Source: Rhodococcus tibetensis
GTDB taxonomy: Bacteria; Actinomycetota; Actinomycetes; Mycobacteriales; Mycobacteriaceae
NCBI RefSeq assembly: GCF_024438035.1
Contig: NZ_JANFQF010000016.1
Coordinates: 62,001 to 126,000 of the forward strand
Length of the DNA stretch: 64,000 nt
Direction: 5' to 3'
Both the position numbers and the translations under genes were made by a program. Within the stretch, counting starts at the first letter, position 1, and each line of letters opens with the position of its first letter. Positions 17,384 to 25,788 of this stretch are shown piece by piece. The notes under the pieces were generated by a model. The model was not told where the DNA came from. It saw only the letters and a list, made by a program, of their open reading frames with translations, and ran no database searches.

Positions 17384-17419
17384 CACTAGTTCATAACTAT
17401 TTTACTAGTGAAGTATACG
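17384..17419. promoter_or_regulatory. MarR-type operator and -10 of the FUSC gene
   Basis: TAGTT-N3-AACTA at 17387-17399 is a compact palindrome of the kind bound by MarR proteins. It is nested in a wider CACTAGT...ACTAGTG inverted repeat (17384-17390 / 17404-17410). TATACG at 17414-17419 is a good -10 for the rightward gene, 13 bases before its ATG, so that mRNA may have little or no leader. Confidence 0.55.
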
Positions 17420-17432
17420 TTAGGCTCGAACG

Positions 17433-18845
17433 ATGCACGGTCTTCCCCGATACGCCCCCGACAACAGCCGGCTCGATCACTGTCGCACTGCGCTGAAGCA
17501 TTCGGTGACGCCCGCCACCTGGCGTCGAGCGTTCGAGGTCCGCACGGTTGACGCGACCATCGCACCGGCGATACGGGTGGGTGTGGCGACCGCGCTGGTA
17601 CTGGTGCTGGGCGGGCTGCTCGGGCACGGAAATCTTGCGGGGCTCGGCGCTCTAGGTGCGTTGACCTCGGCATTCGGGCGGTACGAGCCGTATCCGCGGC
17701 TCGCCCGCAAGGCCGGCTTCGTGGGAATCGCCTTGATCGCCTACGTCGCGGCAGGCGCACTGCTCGGTGCGGCCGGCTGGGCCGTGTGGTGGCAGATCGC
17801 GCTGACGTCCGTCGCCGCGGGTGTCGCCGCCTGGCTCCTGACCGCCTTCCGCATCGTCGGCCCAGGTCCCGTCATCCTGATCTTCGCGGCCACCGCTGCC
17901 GTCGGGTATGCCAGGGATCTGGCCGACGTGGGGCCGGCTGTGGGCGCTGTCGCGGGGGGAGTGGCCGTCGGCTGGCTTGCTGTCATGACGCCGTACCTCT
18001 TCGTTCCGCTCGGACCCGCGCGTCTCGCGGTGGCGAGAGCTCTTACTGCGGTGTCGGAACTGGGGCGTGCGGGCGAGGACGGTGCTCTGGTGTCTGCGCG
18101 CCGGGCCGTCGATCATGCGTGGGATGTGATGGCGCACAACGGCAGGAGCCGAGATGCGCATTCTCGTCAGCTCCTCGCATTGCTCGCCGACGCAGAAGCG
18201 GTGGTCGAGCGGTGGGCGTCGGATCGAGACTCTGCCACCTTGCGTGCCCTCGTCGAACACGAGAGCGAACTGCGCAAGGTGAAGCGTCGCAGTCACCTTC
18301 CCGGTATCGAGTGCCGCGACGGCGACCTGCCGGCACGCGACCGATTTCTCCCGGACGGTATTCGACGATTGCGGTCGCGGGACGCGGCACTGAATGCGGC
18401 CCGCATTGCGGTGGCCGCACTCCTTGCCGGATGTTTCTGCGTCGCGGTGGGGCTGGAACATCCGCTGTGGGCGTCGATGGGTGCGATGGCGGCCATGCAG
18501 GGTGTGACCTTCAGTCAGACGGTGCAGCGGGGAATCCAGCGATTGTCCGGAAATGTCGCCGGCGCCGTCCTCGCCGCCGCGCTGATCGCCACCGCTCTGG
18601 GGTACTGGCAGACGGTGGTCGTGATCGTCGTGCTGCAGACAGTGACCGAACTCGTCGTCATCAAGAGCTACGCCTTCGCGTCCGTCGTGATTACCCCCAT
18701 GGCACTGCTGCTCACCGGTCTGGGATCGGCAGTTACTCCGGACATCGCGGTCAGTCGGGTGATCGACACGGCGGTCGGGGTGGTAATCGGCGTGATCGTG
18801 TCCGCCGCGGCCATCAGCCGCAAAGATCACCACCACGTGGCCTAG
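17433..18845 (+). CDS. FUSC family aromatic acid/fusaric acid-type exporter
   Basis: A 470-residue membrane protein of the fusaric-acid-resistance superfamily. It has two hydrophobic blocks, about residues 48-180 and 315-460, each with several helices, separated by a charged cytosolic region. The second block contains the family-type stretch P-L-W-A-S-M-G-A-M-A-A-M-Q and H-L or R-L-x-G turns (I-Q-R-L-S-G-N-V-A-G). Relatives export aromatic carboxylates or small toxic acids. There is no Shine-Dalgarno before ATG 17433 and a -10 element ends 13 bases upstream, so leaderless translation is possible. A divergent MarR gene is the likely regulator. Confidence 0.85.
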   Translation: MHGLPRYAPDNSRLDHCRTALKHSVTPATWRRAFEVRTVDATIAPAIRVGVATALVLVLGGLLGHGNLAGLGALGALTSAFGRYEPYPRLARKAGFVGIALIAYVAAGALLGAAGWAVWWQIALTSVAAGVAAWLLTAFRIVGPGPVILIFAATAAVGYARDLADVGPAVGAVAGGVAVGWLAVMTPYLFVPLGPARLAVARALTAVSELGRAGEDGALVSARRAVDHAWDVMAHNGRSRDAHSRQLLALLADAEAVVERWASDRDSATLRALVEHESELRKVKRRSHLPGIECRDGDLPARDRFLPDGIRRLRSRDAALNAARIAVAALLAGCFCVAVGLEHPLWASMGAMAAMQGVTFSQTVQRGIQRLSGNVAGAVLAAALIATALGYWQTVVVIVVLQTVTELVVIKSYAFASVVITPMALLLTGLGSAVTPDIAVSRVIDTAVGVVIGVIVSAAAISRKDHHHVA

Positions 18846-18917
18846 CGAAGGGTCTGCAGCGTCGGAGAACTGCGAAATCCCCTTCAAGTGCGCGCCGATC
18901 GGGTGTGGAATGTCTTT

Positions 18918-19298
18918 ATGGACACAGAACAACTTCTACCGACAGATCGTCGAAGGCTTGCGCGGACAGCCGTGGAGTCGCTCGGTGCGCAACGTAGTGA
19001 TCACGCCATAGTGCGTGTTACCTGCCCCGCCAGTCACCGGGTCGCCACCGTGTATCGGACGGACGAAGGTCCCGTGGTGGTCGCCGGGGGTGGCCCAGGA
19101 GGCCACGGATCACGTGATCGGGAGGGCACCGGACATCACGGCGATCGACCCGGCACCGACTACATCGATATGCTCGACGCCTCCAGATTCGACGACGATC
19201 AGATTCCGGCTCGGTGCGCGTGCGGTTCCCGTACGCTCTTGCGCTCAGAACTGCGGAAGGCGGTCCGGTCCCACACGCACGCCGTCTCGGTGCCCTGA
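18918..19298 (+). CDS. Hypothetical small protein with C-x-C motif
   Basis: A 126-residue protein that I cannot assign. The first 60 residues look folded (V-R-V-T-C-P-A-S-H-R-V-A-T-V-Y), then a Gly/His/Arg-rich low-complexity stretch leads to I-P-A-R-C-A-C-G-S-R-T-L-L. The C-P-x-S-H and C-A-C elements could form a small zinc site, which is speculative. ATG at 18918 gives the compact product; an in-frame upstream ATG at 18888 has no better ribosome site. It stands alone between the FUSC and SanA-like genes on the same strand. Confidence 0.6.
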   Translation: MDTEQLLPTDRRRLARTAVESLGAQRSDHAIVRVTCPASHRVATVYRTDEGPVVVAGGGPGGHGSRDREGTGHHGDRPGTDYIDMLDASRFDDDQIPARCACGSRTLLRSELRKAVRSHTHAVSVP

Positions 19299-19370
19299 GC
19301 GCAGAGTCGTAGAAGGATCGGTCACGAAACATCTGCGGGTCGCCGATGTGGCCTGTGGTTGGATACCGGC

Positions 19371-20039
19371 ATGGGGAAACGACGGTGGGTTCGCCGCATG
19401 CTCGGGGTGGGGGCGGTGGCGGGGATCCTCGCCGTGATCGTTGTGGCCGCGTCGACGGTATGGGTTTCGCGGCAGGCCACCGGCCACGTCTACGACGCTG
19501 ATAGTGCTCCGGCAGCTCCCGTGGTGATCGTCCTCGGTGCGCAGGTGCGCGACGGCAAGCCGATGGCGTTCCTGTCCGGCCGACTCGACGTCGCCGTCCA
19601 GCTCGTGAACGATGGCCGTGCGCGGGCGGTCCTCGTGTCCGGTGATGCCGGAGGCAAGTCCGGCGACGAGATCGCGGGGATGACGGAGTACCTGGTGGCG
19701 AACGGAATCGACCGAGATCTGATCGTCGGTGATCCGTATGGGCTGGACACCTACGACACGTGCGCTCGCGCAATACATACGTATGGTGTAACCAAGGCGC
19801 TGATTGTCACCCAGGAATTCCACGTGCCGAGAGCCGTCGCGCTGTGCCGAGACGCCGGCATCGACACCGACGGCGTCAACGCGGACTGCGACTGCAGTGT
19901 ATTCGCGAGCGCCCGGAACACCATTCGAGAACCATTGGCCAGGCCCAAGGCCGTGCTCGATCTGCTGTCCGGCCGGGACCCCGCAGTGGTGTCCGCTCGG
20001 GACGATGCACTCGCGAAGGCGCTGGCTCGACAGGACTGA
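19371..20039 (+). CDS. SanA/YdcF-like DUF218 membrane-anchored protein
   Basis: A 222-residue protein with an N-terminal transmembrane anchor (about residues 10-30) and an extracytoplasmic DUF218 domain. Family signs are V-I-V-L-G-A-Q-V-R-D-G-K-P, the strand A-V-L-V-S-G-D, D-T-Y-D-T-C-A-R-A, and V-T-Q-E-F-H-V-P-R-A. SanA-type members affect envelope integrity and vancomycin tolerance in enteric bacteria; the enzymatic role is unproven. ATG at 19371 was chosen over an in-frame TTG four codons upstream. Confidence 0.85.
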   Translation: MGKRRWVRRMLGVGAVAGILAVIVVAASTVWVSRQATGHVYDADSAPAAPVVIVLGAQVRDGKPMAFLSGRLDVAVQLVNDGRARAVLVSGDAGGKSGDEIAGMTEYLVANGIDRDLIVGDPYGLDTYDTCARAIHTYGVTKALIVTQEFHVPRAVALCRDAGIDTDGVNADCDCSVFASARNTIREPLARPKAVLDLLSGRDPAVVSARDDALAKALARQD

Positions 20040-20102
20040 CTTCCGGAGTGAGGCACATCGCGCCTCGGTATCCTTCTCCCAGTCGACGATCGGAGGCTGA
20101 GC

Positions 20103-21188
20103 ATGGTGTCCGATTCCGGTGCCAGGCCGGATCCCAGTTCCCAGGACGTCCGGAAATGGCGTCGCTATCTCGCCGACGAACGCGCGGAGGCGGCCGTCTA
20201 CCGGGACCTCGCACAGCGTCGGACTGGTGAGGAACGCGCGATCCTCCTCGCACTCGCCGACGCCGAGGGCCGTCACGAAGCCCACTGGCGGGCGCTGCTC
20301 GGCGAGCACGTCGGCAAGCCTGTGCGCGGTGACCTCCGCACTCGAATTCTCGGTCTTCTCGCGAGAAGATTCGGATCGGTATTCGTTCTTGCCCTCGCGC
20401 AGCGCGCGGAGACACGGTCGCCGTATCCGACGGACATCGACGCGACGCAGGCGATGGGCGCCGACGAACGCATCCACGAAGAAGTGGTACGCGCACTGGC
20501 CGCGCGGGGACGAAATCGACTCTCCGGAACCTTTCGTGCCGCCGTGTTCGGCGCCAACGACGGTCTGGTGAGCAACCTGGCGCTCGTGCTCGGCATCAGC
20601 GGAAGCGGCGTCTCCAATTCCATCGTCCTGCTGACCGGCCTTGCGGGTCTGCTCGCGGGCGCACTCTCGATGGGAGCGGGCGAGTACGTGTCGGTTCGAT
20701 CACAGCGCGAACTGTTGGAGGCCTCCACGCCGGGGCGTGCGGCCCGCGAGGCAGTGCCCCTTCTGGACGTCGATGCGAACGAACTGGCTCTCGTCTACCG
20801 GGCGCGCGGAATGTCGGTGGAGGAAGCAGAGAACCGCGCCAAAGAGGTCCTCCAGGCCACGTACCACCCCGAACCTGATCCCAGTACCGACGGTGTCGAC
20901 GAACATGAAGCCATCGGCACGGGCATCGGCGCTGCCGCAGCGAGTTTCAGCTTCTTCGCCTCCGGTGCCATCATCCCGGTGCTGCCGTACCTCTTCGGTC
21001 TGGAGGGTACCGCCGCGCTCGTGGTCGCTGCTGCGCTCGTCGGCGTGGCACTGCTCGGAACCGGTCTGGTGGTGGGCCTGCTCTCGGGTGGCCCACCTGT
21101 CAGGCGGGCGCTACGCCAGCTGGCAATCGGGTACGGCGCAGCGGCCGCGACCTACGTGCTGGGAATGCTGTTCGGGACGAGCAGCTGA
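20103..21188 (+). CDS. Rubrerythrin-like/VIT1 fusion, probable iron (or manganese) transporter
   Basis: A 361-residue protein. The N-terminal domain of about 135 residues is rubrerythrin/erythrin-like, with carboxylate and His residues spaced as in di-iron helices (A-D-E-R-A-E-A-A-V-Y, E-G-R-H-E-A-H-W, D-E-R-I-H-E-E). It is followed by a VIT1/CCC1 membrane domain that begins with A-A-V-F-G-A-N-D-G-L-V-S-N and contains G-A-L-S-M-G-A-G-E-Y and about five helices. Such fusions (MbfA type in rhizobia) export iron, with the cytosolic domain sensing or loading the metal. Its 3' end overlaps the convergent gene by 78 bases. Confidence 0.88.
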   Translation: MVSDSGARPDPSSQDVRKWRRYLADERAEAAVYRDLAQRRTGEERAILLALADAEGRHEAHWRALLGEHVGKPVRGDLRTRILGLLARRFGSVFVLALAQRAETRSPYPTDIDATQAMGADERIHEEVVRALAARGRNRLSGTFRAAVFGANDGLVSNLALVLGISGSGVSNSIVLLTGLAGLLAGALSMGAGEYVSVRSQRELLEASTPGRAAREAVPLLDVDANELALVYRARGMSVEEAENRAKEVLQATYHPEPDPSTDGVDEHEAIGTGIGAAAASFSFFASGAIIPVLPYLFGLEGTAALVVAAALVGVALLGTGLVVGLLSGGPPVRRALRQLAIGYGAAAATYVLGMLFGTSS

Positions 21189-22172
21189 AAATGTCACCAT
21201 CACCACGGGCGTGGATCCGTAGCCGGGCACGGGAAACGCGCGTACCGCGTGGGGAGCCCACGACCCATCGGCCATGGACACCCGCGCGACACCGGGTAGT
21301 CGGGCCGGCTCGTGCGGTCGCACGGCGCCGAGGTCGTCGCCGTGCAGCAGGCTCACCTGCCCGCCCTCCACTTCTGCGGACAGTCCCGGCAAGGGTGCGG
21401 TGATCCACTTGATGGCGTATCCGTGGTACGAATCCACAAGCGCCGCATGAACTCCGGCCACCGAGTGCACCGTCGCCGCCACATCGGAGTCCATGATGCG
21501 GACGGCCAGTTCGCCCGCATCTGTCCGATCCGTGATGTCGTGGTCGACTCCCCGTAAAGTCACCCCTTCGGGCGTGTCGACCGCGCGGCGCACGAACCGG
21601 ACCAGGCGCAACGTTCCGTCGTCTCGCCGGGCGATGAGCTCACCCGACAAGGATTCACCGGGTCGCGCGTTGTCGACGCGTTCCATCAGAACAGCAATGT
21701 CCGAAATGCGCGGTACCCTGCGGTACAGATCGGCAAGGCCGAAGTAGGCGTGCGGTGGCCGGGTGTCCGAAACTCCGTACAGCTTTCGGAACTCCTGCGT
21801 CCATCGTGTCCGCCGCGGGCCCGCCGAGGCGGACAGGTTCCACTCCCAGCCCGCCGCGCGATGTGGCGCCGGCGGAGACCTGTCGGCAGGGGCGGTGAAG
21901 ACCTGAACCGCGAGAACGTCCCCGCCCGGGCCGAGTACCGGTCTGGCCACGACCAGGCCGATACCGTTCACGGTCTCCCCGAGTAGTACTCGAGCCGGCT
22001 GCCGCGACGCCTGCACGGACGCGATGGTGCCGGCGACCAACGCCAGTGTTCTGCCGCGATACACGTTGCCGAGGGGTCGGCACTGCCGTTGCCTCGTTCC
22101 TTCGGCGATCACTGTCGGTGCGTCACCGAGAGTTTCGACGAGTATCCAGCCGTCATTGCCCTGTTGATCCAC
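21111..22172 (-). CDS. GAF/PAS-type sensory protein, actinobacterial family of unknown function
   Basis: A protein of about 353 residues. An N-terminal module holds I-L-V-E-T-L-G-D-A-P-T-V-I-A-E-G, a GAF-like module holds V-V-A-R-P-V-L-G, and a PAS-like module starts at W-E-W-N-L-S, with a C-terminal extension. This resembles an actinobacterial family with fused GAF/PAS-like domains and no output domain. GTG at 22172 has a G-rich Shine-Dalgarno eight bases upstream; an ATG six codons earlier (22190) is the alternative. Its last 26 codons lie antisense to the VIT1 gene. No clear ligand-binding residue can be named. Confidence 0.7.
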   Translation of the reverse strand: MDQQGNDGWILVETLGDAPTVIAEGTRQRQCRPLGNVYRGRTLALVAGTIASVQASRQPARVLLGETVNGIGLVVARPVLGPGGDVLAVQVFTAPADRSPPAPHRAAGWEWNLSASAGPRRTRWTQEFRKLYGVSDTRPPHAYFGLADLYRRVPRISDIAVLMERVDNARPGESLSGELIARRDDGTLRLVRFVRRAVDTPEGVTLRGVDHDITDRTDAGELAVRIMDSDVAATVHSVAGVHAALVDSYHGYAIKWITAPLPGLSAEVEGGQVSLLHGDDLGAVRPHEPARLPGVARVSMADGSWAPHAVRAFPVPGYGSTPVVMVTFSAARPEQHSQHVGRGRCAVPDCQLA

Positions 22173-22253
22173 TGGTGACGCCCCCCTCATGGCGCCCGAT
22201 CATCTCACGCTGCCACGGCGCACGCTCGGCGAGACGTGCGCCCTCGACCTGAG

Positions 22254-22568
22254 TCAGCGGGATTTCTGTGCCACGGAGTCCAACAACCCCGGGAACCGGA
22301 ACTCGATGTCCGATCTTCGCAATTGAGCCATCCGGGAATTGCCGCGATCTACTTGCTTGATCAACCCGGCCTCGCGCAGAACCTTGAAATGGTGGCTGCG
22401 TGTCGACTTCGACACGGGTAGACCGAACGACGTGCAGTGGCGCTCGGCACCTTCGGCCTCGTCAAGGAGTTTCTGGACGACCTCCAGGCGTAGCGGGTCG
22501 GCGAGCGCCGCGAGAACCGAGACCAACTCGATCTCCTCGGTTGCGGGATGGCCCTCGGCGTCGGGCAC
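22254..22568 (-). CDS. ArsR family transcriptional regulator (helix-turn-helix)
   Basis: A 104-residue winged-helix protein. V-L-A-A-L-A-D-P-L-R-L-E-V-V-Q-K-L-L is the opening ArsR helix. H-C-T-S-F-G-L-P-V-S-K-S-T-R-S-H-H-F-K-V-L is the recognition helix, with K-S-T-R-S-H-H as the contact segment. I-K-Q-V-D-R-G-N is the wing. Start GTG 22568 is set by AGGAGGTG five to six bases upstream. It is divergent from an MFS exporter/monooxygenase pair, with two matched inverted repeats in the gap, so it is probably their repressor. No metal-binding cysteine pair is seen. Confidence 0.9.
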   Translation of the reverse strand: MPDAEGHPATEEIELVSVLAALADPLRLEVVQKLLDEAEGAERHCTSFGLPVSKSTRSHHFKVLREAGLIKQVDRGNSRMAQLRRSDIEFRFPGLLDSVAQKSR

Positions 22569-22604
22569 GGCACACCTCCTGGTTCGGGGACGGAGCCGCA
22601 AACA

Positions 22605-22659
22605 AGGTTCGTCTTGCGTCGAACCTAAATCTGCGGCATGGTTCGCAGTATATCGAACC
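22605..22659. promoter_or_regulatory. Two matched inverted repeats, ArsR operators
   Basis: AGGTTCG (22605-22611) and CGAACCT (22620-22626) form a perfect repeat with an 8-base spacer. GGTTCG (22640-22645) and CGAACC (22654-22659) form a second with the same 8-base spacer. Centres are 34 bases apart. Both lie between the divergent ArsR and MFS genes. Confidence 0.7.
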
Positions 22660-22702
22660 TCACGACCGGCGAGGAACCCACACACTTTCAGGAAGGATCG
22701 AC

Positions 22703-24271
22703 ATGACCTCGGAGCTGAGCACGCCAGGCGCGCACACGTCGTTGCCGCCCCACGACGTATCGCCGCCGCCAAAGCAGAACCTTGTCCTCGCCGCGGTACT
22801 GCTGGCGGTCCTCGTCGTGCCGATGTCGATTTCCGGTACGGCAGTGGCGCTTCCGGCGATCTCCTCGGACATCGGCGGAGGCACGGCCGGCCAGCAGTGG
22901 GTGGTCAATGCCTTCAACCTGTCGTTCGCCTGCTTCACCCTGGTATGGGGCTCGTTGTCGGATCGTTTCGGCCGGGGACGTCTCTTCGCGGCAGGAGCGG
23001 CCACGTTCGCGGTCGGCAGCGCGGCCAGTGCGCTGGCGCCCGGCATCGTGGTCCTCGACGTCGCACGGGGCGTGGCCGGTCTCGGCGGCGCCGCCATCTT
23101 CTCGTGCGGTGCGGCGATCCTGTCGTCTGTGTTCGAAGGACCCGCCCGGCTGCGTGCCTTCGCACTGTTCGGAACCACCGCAGGTATCGGTGTCGCGCTG
23201 GGTCCGACCTTGTCCGGACTCCTCGTCGACACCGCAGGATGGCGGCCCATCTTCGCCGTTCAAGCGGCAGTTCTGGTGCTCGTCCTGGCCGCTGCTCCCG
23301 TGATCGGTCTCTCGCGGCCCACCGTTGACGGAGTCGCGAAATTCGACCTCCTCGGAACGGTCCTGCTGGTCCTGGGCCTGTTCGCCGCCATGGCCGGAAT
23401 CGTTCAGGGCGAGCCCTGGGGATGGACCAGCCCTGCGGTCGTCGCGTCCTTCGTGCTCGCCGCCATCCTGCTCGTGGCGTTCGCCCGGGTCGAGTCACGC
23501 CGGCAGACCCCTCTGCTGGATCTCGAACTACTCACACACGCACGATTCATGGCACTGTGCCTGGTTCCGGTAGCCGCGTCGTTCGGCTTCGTCACTTTGC
23601 TCACGTACTTTCCGACCTTCCTGCAACTCGTTGCCGGACAGTCGTCGGCGAAGGCCGGCCTGGTGATTGTGTTGCTCACCATCCCGGTGGTCGTGGGCCC
23701 GCTCGTCGCCGGCCGCGCCGTGACCGCGGGAATCAATCCACTGGTGGTCATCTGGATCAGCCTCGGAGCGTTGGTCTTCGGGGATCTGGGTCTCCTGTTG
23801 GCCGGACCGGACACCCTCGTCGCGGTGATTGCGGTACCCCTCCTGCTCGCCGGTTGCGGGATGGGACTCTCGGCCGGCCTCGTCGACGGCCAGGCCCTGG
23901 CGCTGGTACCCGACGACAAGGCCGGGATGGCTGCGGGCGTGGTGAACACGATGCGGTTGGGGAGCGAGGCGATAGCGGTCGCCGTCTACGCGGCGCTGCT
24001 CACCGGTCTGGTCACAAGCCGGGGTGAAGCCGCTCTGGCCGGTGTCGACGGAATCGGTAGCCCGGCCGATGTGGTAGCGAACACGGCGAGTGGCGACCTC
24101 GGCAAGGCCCTCGACGTGGCAGGACCGCGTGCCCGCGACGAGGTGGCACCGCTGATGATCGACGCCTACAACAGTGCTTTCCACACGACGCTGATCGTGC
24201 TGGCGGTGGTCGTGACGGCGCTGTCGGGGATCATCGCGGTGTTGCTGCGCAGGGGTCCGAGGGCGCGATGA
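22703..24271 (+). CDS. MFS drug:H+ antiporter (DHA2, 14-helix type)
   Basis: A 522-residue major facilitator protein of QacA/EmrB type by length and layout. After a 25-residue cytosolic tail, helix 1 carries V-V-P-M-S-I-S-G-T-A-V-A-L-P-A-I. W-V-V-N-A-F-N-L-S-F follows, then the loop 2-3 motif A W-G-S-L-S-D-R-F-G-R-G-R-L. The antiporter motif C appears as G-I-G-V-A-L-G-P-T-L-S-G. It should export a lipophilic toxin or metabolite. AGGAAGG precedes ATG 22703. It overlaps the flavin monooxygenase by four bases (ATGA) and is divergent from an ArsR regulator with paired operators. Confidence 0.9.
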   Translation: MTSELSTPGAHTSLPPHDVSPPPKQNLVLAAVLLAVLVVPMSISGTAVALPAISSDIGGGTAGQQWVVNAFNLSFACFTLVWGSLSDRFGRGRLFAAGAATFAVGSAASALAPGIVVLDVARGVAGLGGAAIFSCGAAILSSVFEGPARLRAFALFGTTAGIGVALGPTLSGLLVDTAGWRPIFAVQAAVLVLVLAAAPVIGLSRPTVDGVAKFDLLGTVLLVLGLFAAMAGIVQGEPWGWTSPAVVASFVLAAILLVAFARVESRRQTPLLDLELLTHARFMALCLVPVAASFGFVTLLTYFPTFLQLVAGQSSAKAGLVIVLLTIPVVVGPLVAGRAVTAGINPLVVIWISLGALVFGDLGLLLAGPDTLVAVIAVPLLLAGCGMGLSAGLVDGQALALVPDDKAGMAAGVVNTMRLGSEAIAVAVYAALLTGLVTSRGEAALAGVDGIGSPADVVANTASGDLGKALDVAGPRARDEVAPLMIDAYNSAFHTTLIVLAVVVTALSGIIAVLLRRGPRAR

Positions 24272-25788
24272 CGACGGCCGACATTCTTCGGGATCACTAT
24301 CAGGTCGTGGTGGTCGGGGGTGGACCGGTCGGATCGCTGACGGCGCTCGAACTGGCGCGCAGTGGAATCGACGTGCTGGTTCTCGAGGCCGCCCCCTACA
24401 CCACCGACGTTCCGAAGGCGGGGACGATCCACGCTCGCAGCCTTCAACTGCTGGCGCGGCGCGGACATCTCGCGGCTCCCGCTGTCGATGCGCCCGCTAC
24501 GTCGACGGTCTTCCACTATGCCGGTGTCTGGGGATTGCAGATCACAGCTCCGTGTGGAGAAGGCCCCGCCATTGCGGGTATCGGGCAGAGCGACCTCGAA
24601 CGAGTCTTCACGGCCCGTCTGGCCGATCTGGGCGTCCCGGTGCGCAAGGCCGCGGTGGTCACCGACGTTGCCCGAGGCGACAACGAGGTGACGGTGTCGT
24701 TCACGCAGGGGGGACGTACATACGTCGTCACGAGCGACTGGGTGGTCGGCGCGGACGGTGCCCGCAGCGTCGTCCGGCGAAGTGTCGGGTTTCCGGTCAC
24801 GGAGACGGCACCGACGGCGGCGGCCCTCCTGGGCCTGGCGGTGCTCGACGACCCCGCGACTGCCCCGCGGGGATGGATGCGCACCGAGCGCGGGTGGACG
24901 GTGCTGAATGTGAATCCCGGCGGCTTCAGCCGCATCATCACCTTTGATCTCGAACGTCCGCACGAGGACCACCGCAGACCGCTCACCGCCGCAGAGTTGC
25001 AGGCCACTCTCGACAGATTCGCGGGCAGCCCCGTCCCGTTTCGGCACGCCCGATCGCTGTCGCGGTTCAGCGACTTCTCGCGACTCGTCGACCGTTACCG
25101 GCAAGGGAGGGTGGTTCTCGTCGGAGATGCTGCGCACGTGCACTTTCCACTCGGTGGGCAGGGTGTGAATCTGGGCATCGGGGACGCGATCGGTCTCGGC
25201 TGGCGGCTGGCGCTCGTGGCGCGCGGATCGGCAGACCCCTCGGTTCTCGACGCTTACTCGCGCGAACGGCACGCATGTGCCGCGGGAGTGATCGCCAATG
25301 TCGCGGACCAACGGGAGCGTATGCGCATCGGTCCGGTCGGCGATCGTGCGCGGAGCGAACTGGACCTCCTGCTGGCGGACACGCAGCGCAACCGCGCTCT
25401 GGGCGCGCTGATCAGTGGACAAAGTCAGCCGGCGCCCAGTGGACTTCCGGACGCGCTGCGCGGAGACTTCGCGGTGAACACTGAAATCGAGACAGATGTG
25501 GAGACAACAGATTTGATTCGGTTGCATGTCGCAGCCGGCGATCGCGGCCTGTTGCTGTGTGGCGATGCCTCCGCCGAGATGCAGGCCCTGGTGGAATCCT
25601 CCTGGAGTGACCGGGTGCAGGTGGTGCGCGCCCGGAACCTCGGAACAGCGAACGTTCTGGTGCGACCGGACGGTGAAGTCGCGTGGTCGGGCGGTGCGGC
25701 AGACCTCGCCGAACTATCGTCACGGCTCACCGAGACCTTCCGCGGGGACGTTCCGGTCCGTCAGGACAGCACGTACAGCGTCGGGTAG
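24268..25788 (+). CDS. FAD-dependent aromatic-type monooxygenase
   Basis: A 506-residue group A flavoprotein hydroxylase of the PheA/TetX/rifampicin-monooxygenase-like class. The dinucleotide fold is V-V-V-G-G-G-P-V-G-S near residue 15. The DG motif is V-G-A-D-G-A-R-S-V-V-R near 162. The GD motif is V-L-V-G-D-A-A-H-V-H-F-P near 288, followed by G-G-Q-G-V-N-L-G-I-G-D-A. A C-terminal thioredoxin-like tail of about 100 residues is present, as in phenol hydroxylases. It is translationally coupled to the MFS gene, so modification plus export of one compound is likely. Its last 69 bases overlap the convergent TetR gene. Confidence 0.9.
   Translation: MTTADILRDHYQVVVVGGGPVGSLTALELARSGIDVLVLEAAPYTTDVPKAGTIHARSLQLLARRGHLAAPAVDAPATSTVFHYAGVWGLQITAPCGEGPAIAGIGQSDLERVFTARLADLGVPVRKAAVVTDVARGDNEVTVSFTQGGRTYVVTSDWVVGADGARSVVRRSVGFPVTETAPTAAALLGLAVLDDPATAPRGWMRTERGWTVLNVNPGGFSRIITFDLERPHEDHRRPLTAAELQATLDRFAGSPVPFRHARSLSRFSDFSRLVDRYRQGRVVLVGDAAHVHFPLGGQGVNLGIGDAIGLGWRLALVARGSADPSVLDAYSRERHACAAGVIANVADQRERMRIGPVGDRARSELDLLLADTQRNRALGALISGQSQPAPSGLPDALRGDFAVNTEIETDVETTDLIRLHVAAGDRGLLLCGDASAEMQALVESSWSDRVQVVRARNLGTANVLVRPDGEVAWSGGAADLAELSSRLTETFRGDVPVRQDSTYSVG

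Noticed and set aside
22400..22702. N-terminal extension of the MFS gene
   Set aside because: It runs through the divergent ArsR gene and its operators; ATG 22703 has a good Shine-Dalgarno.
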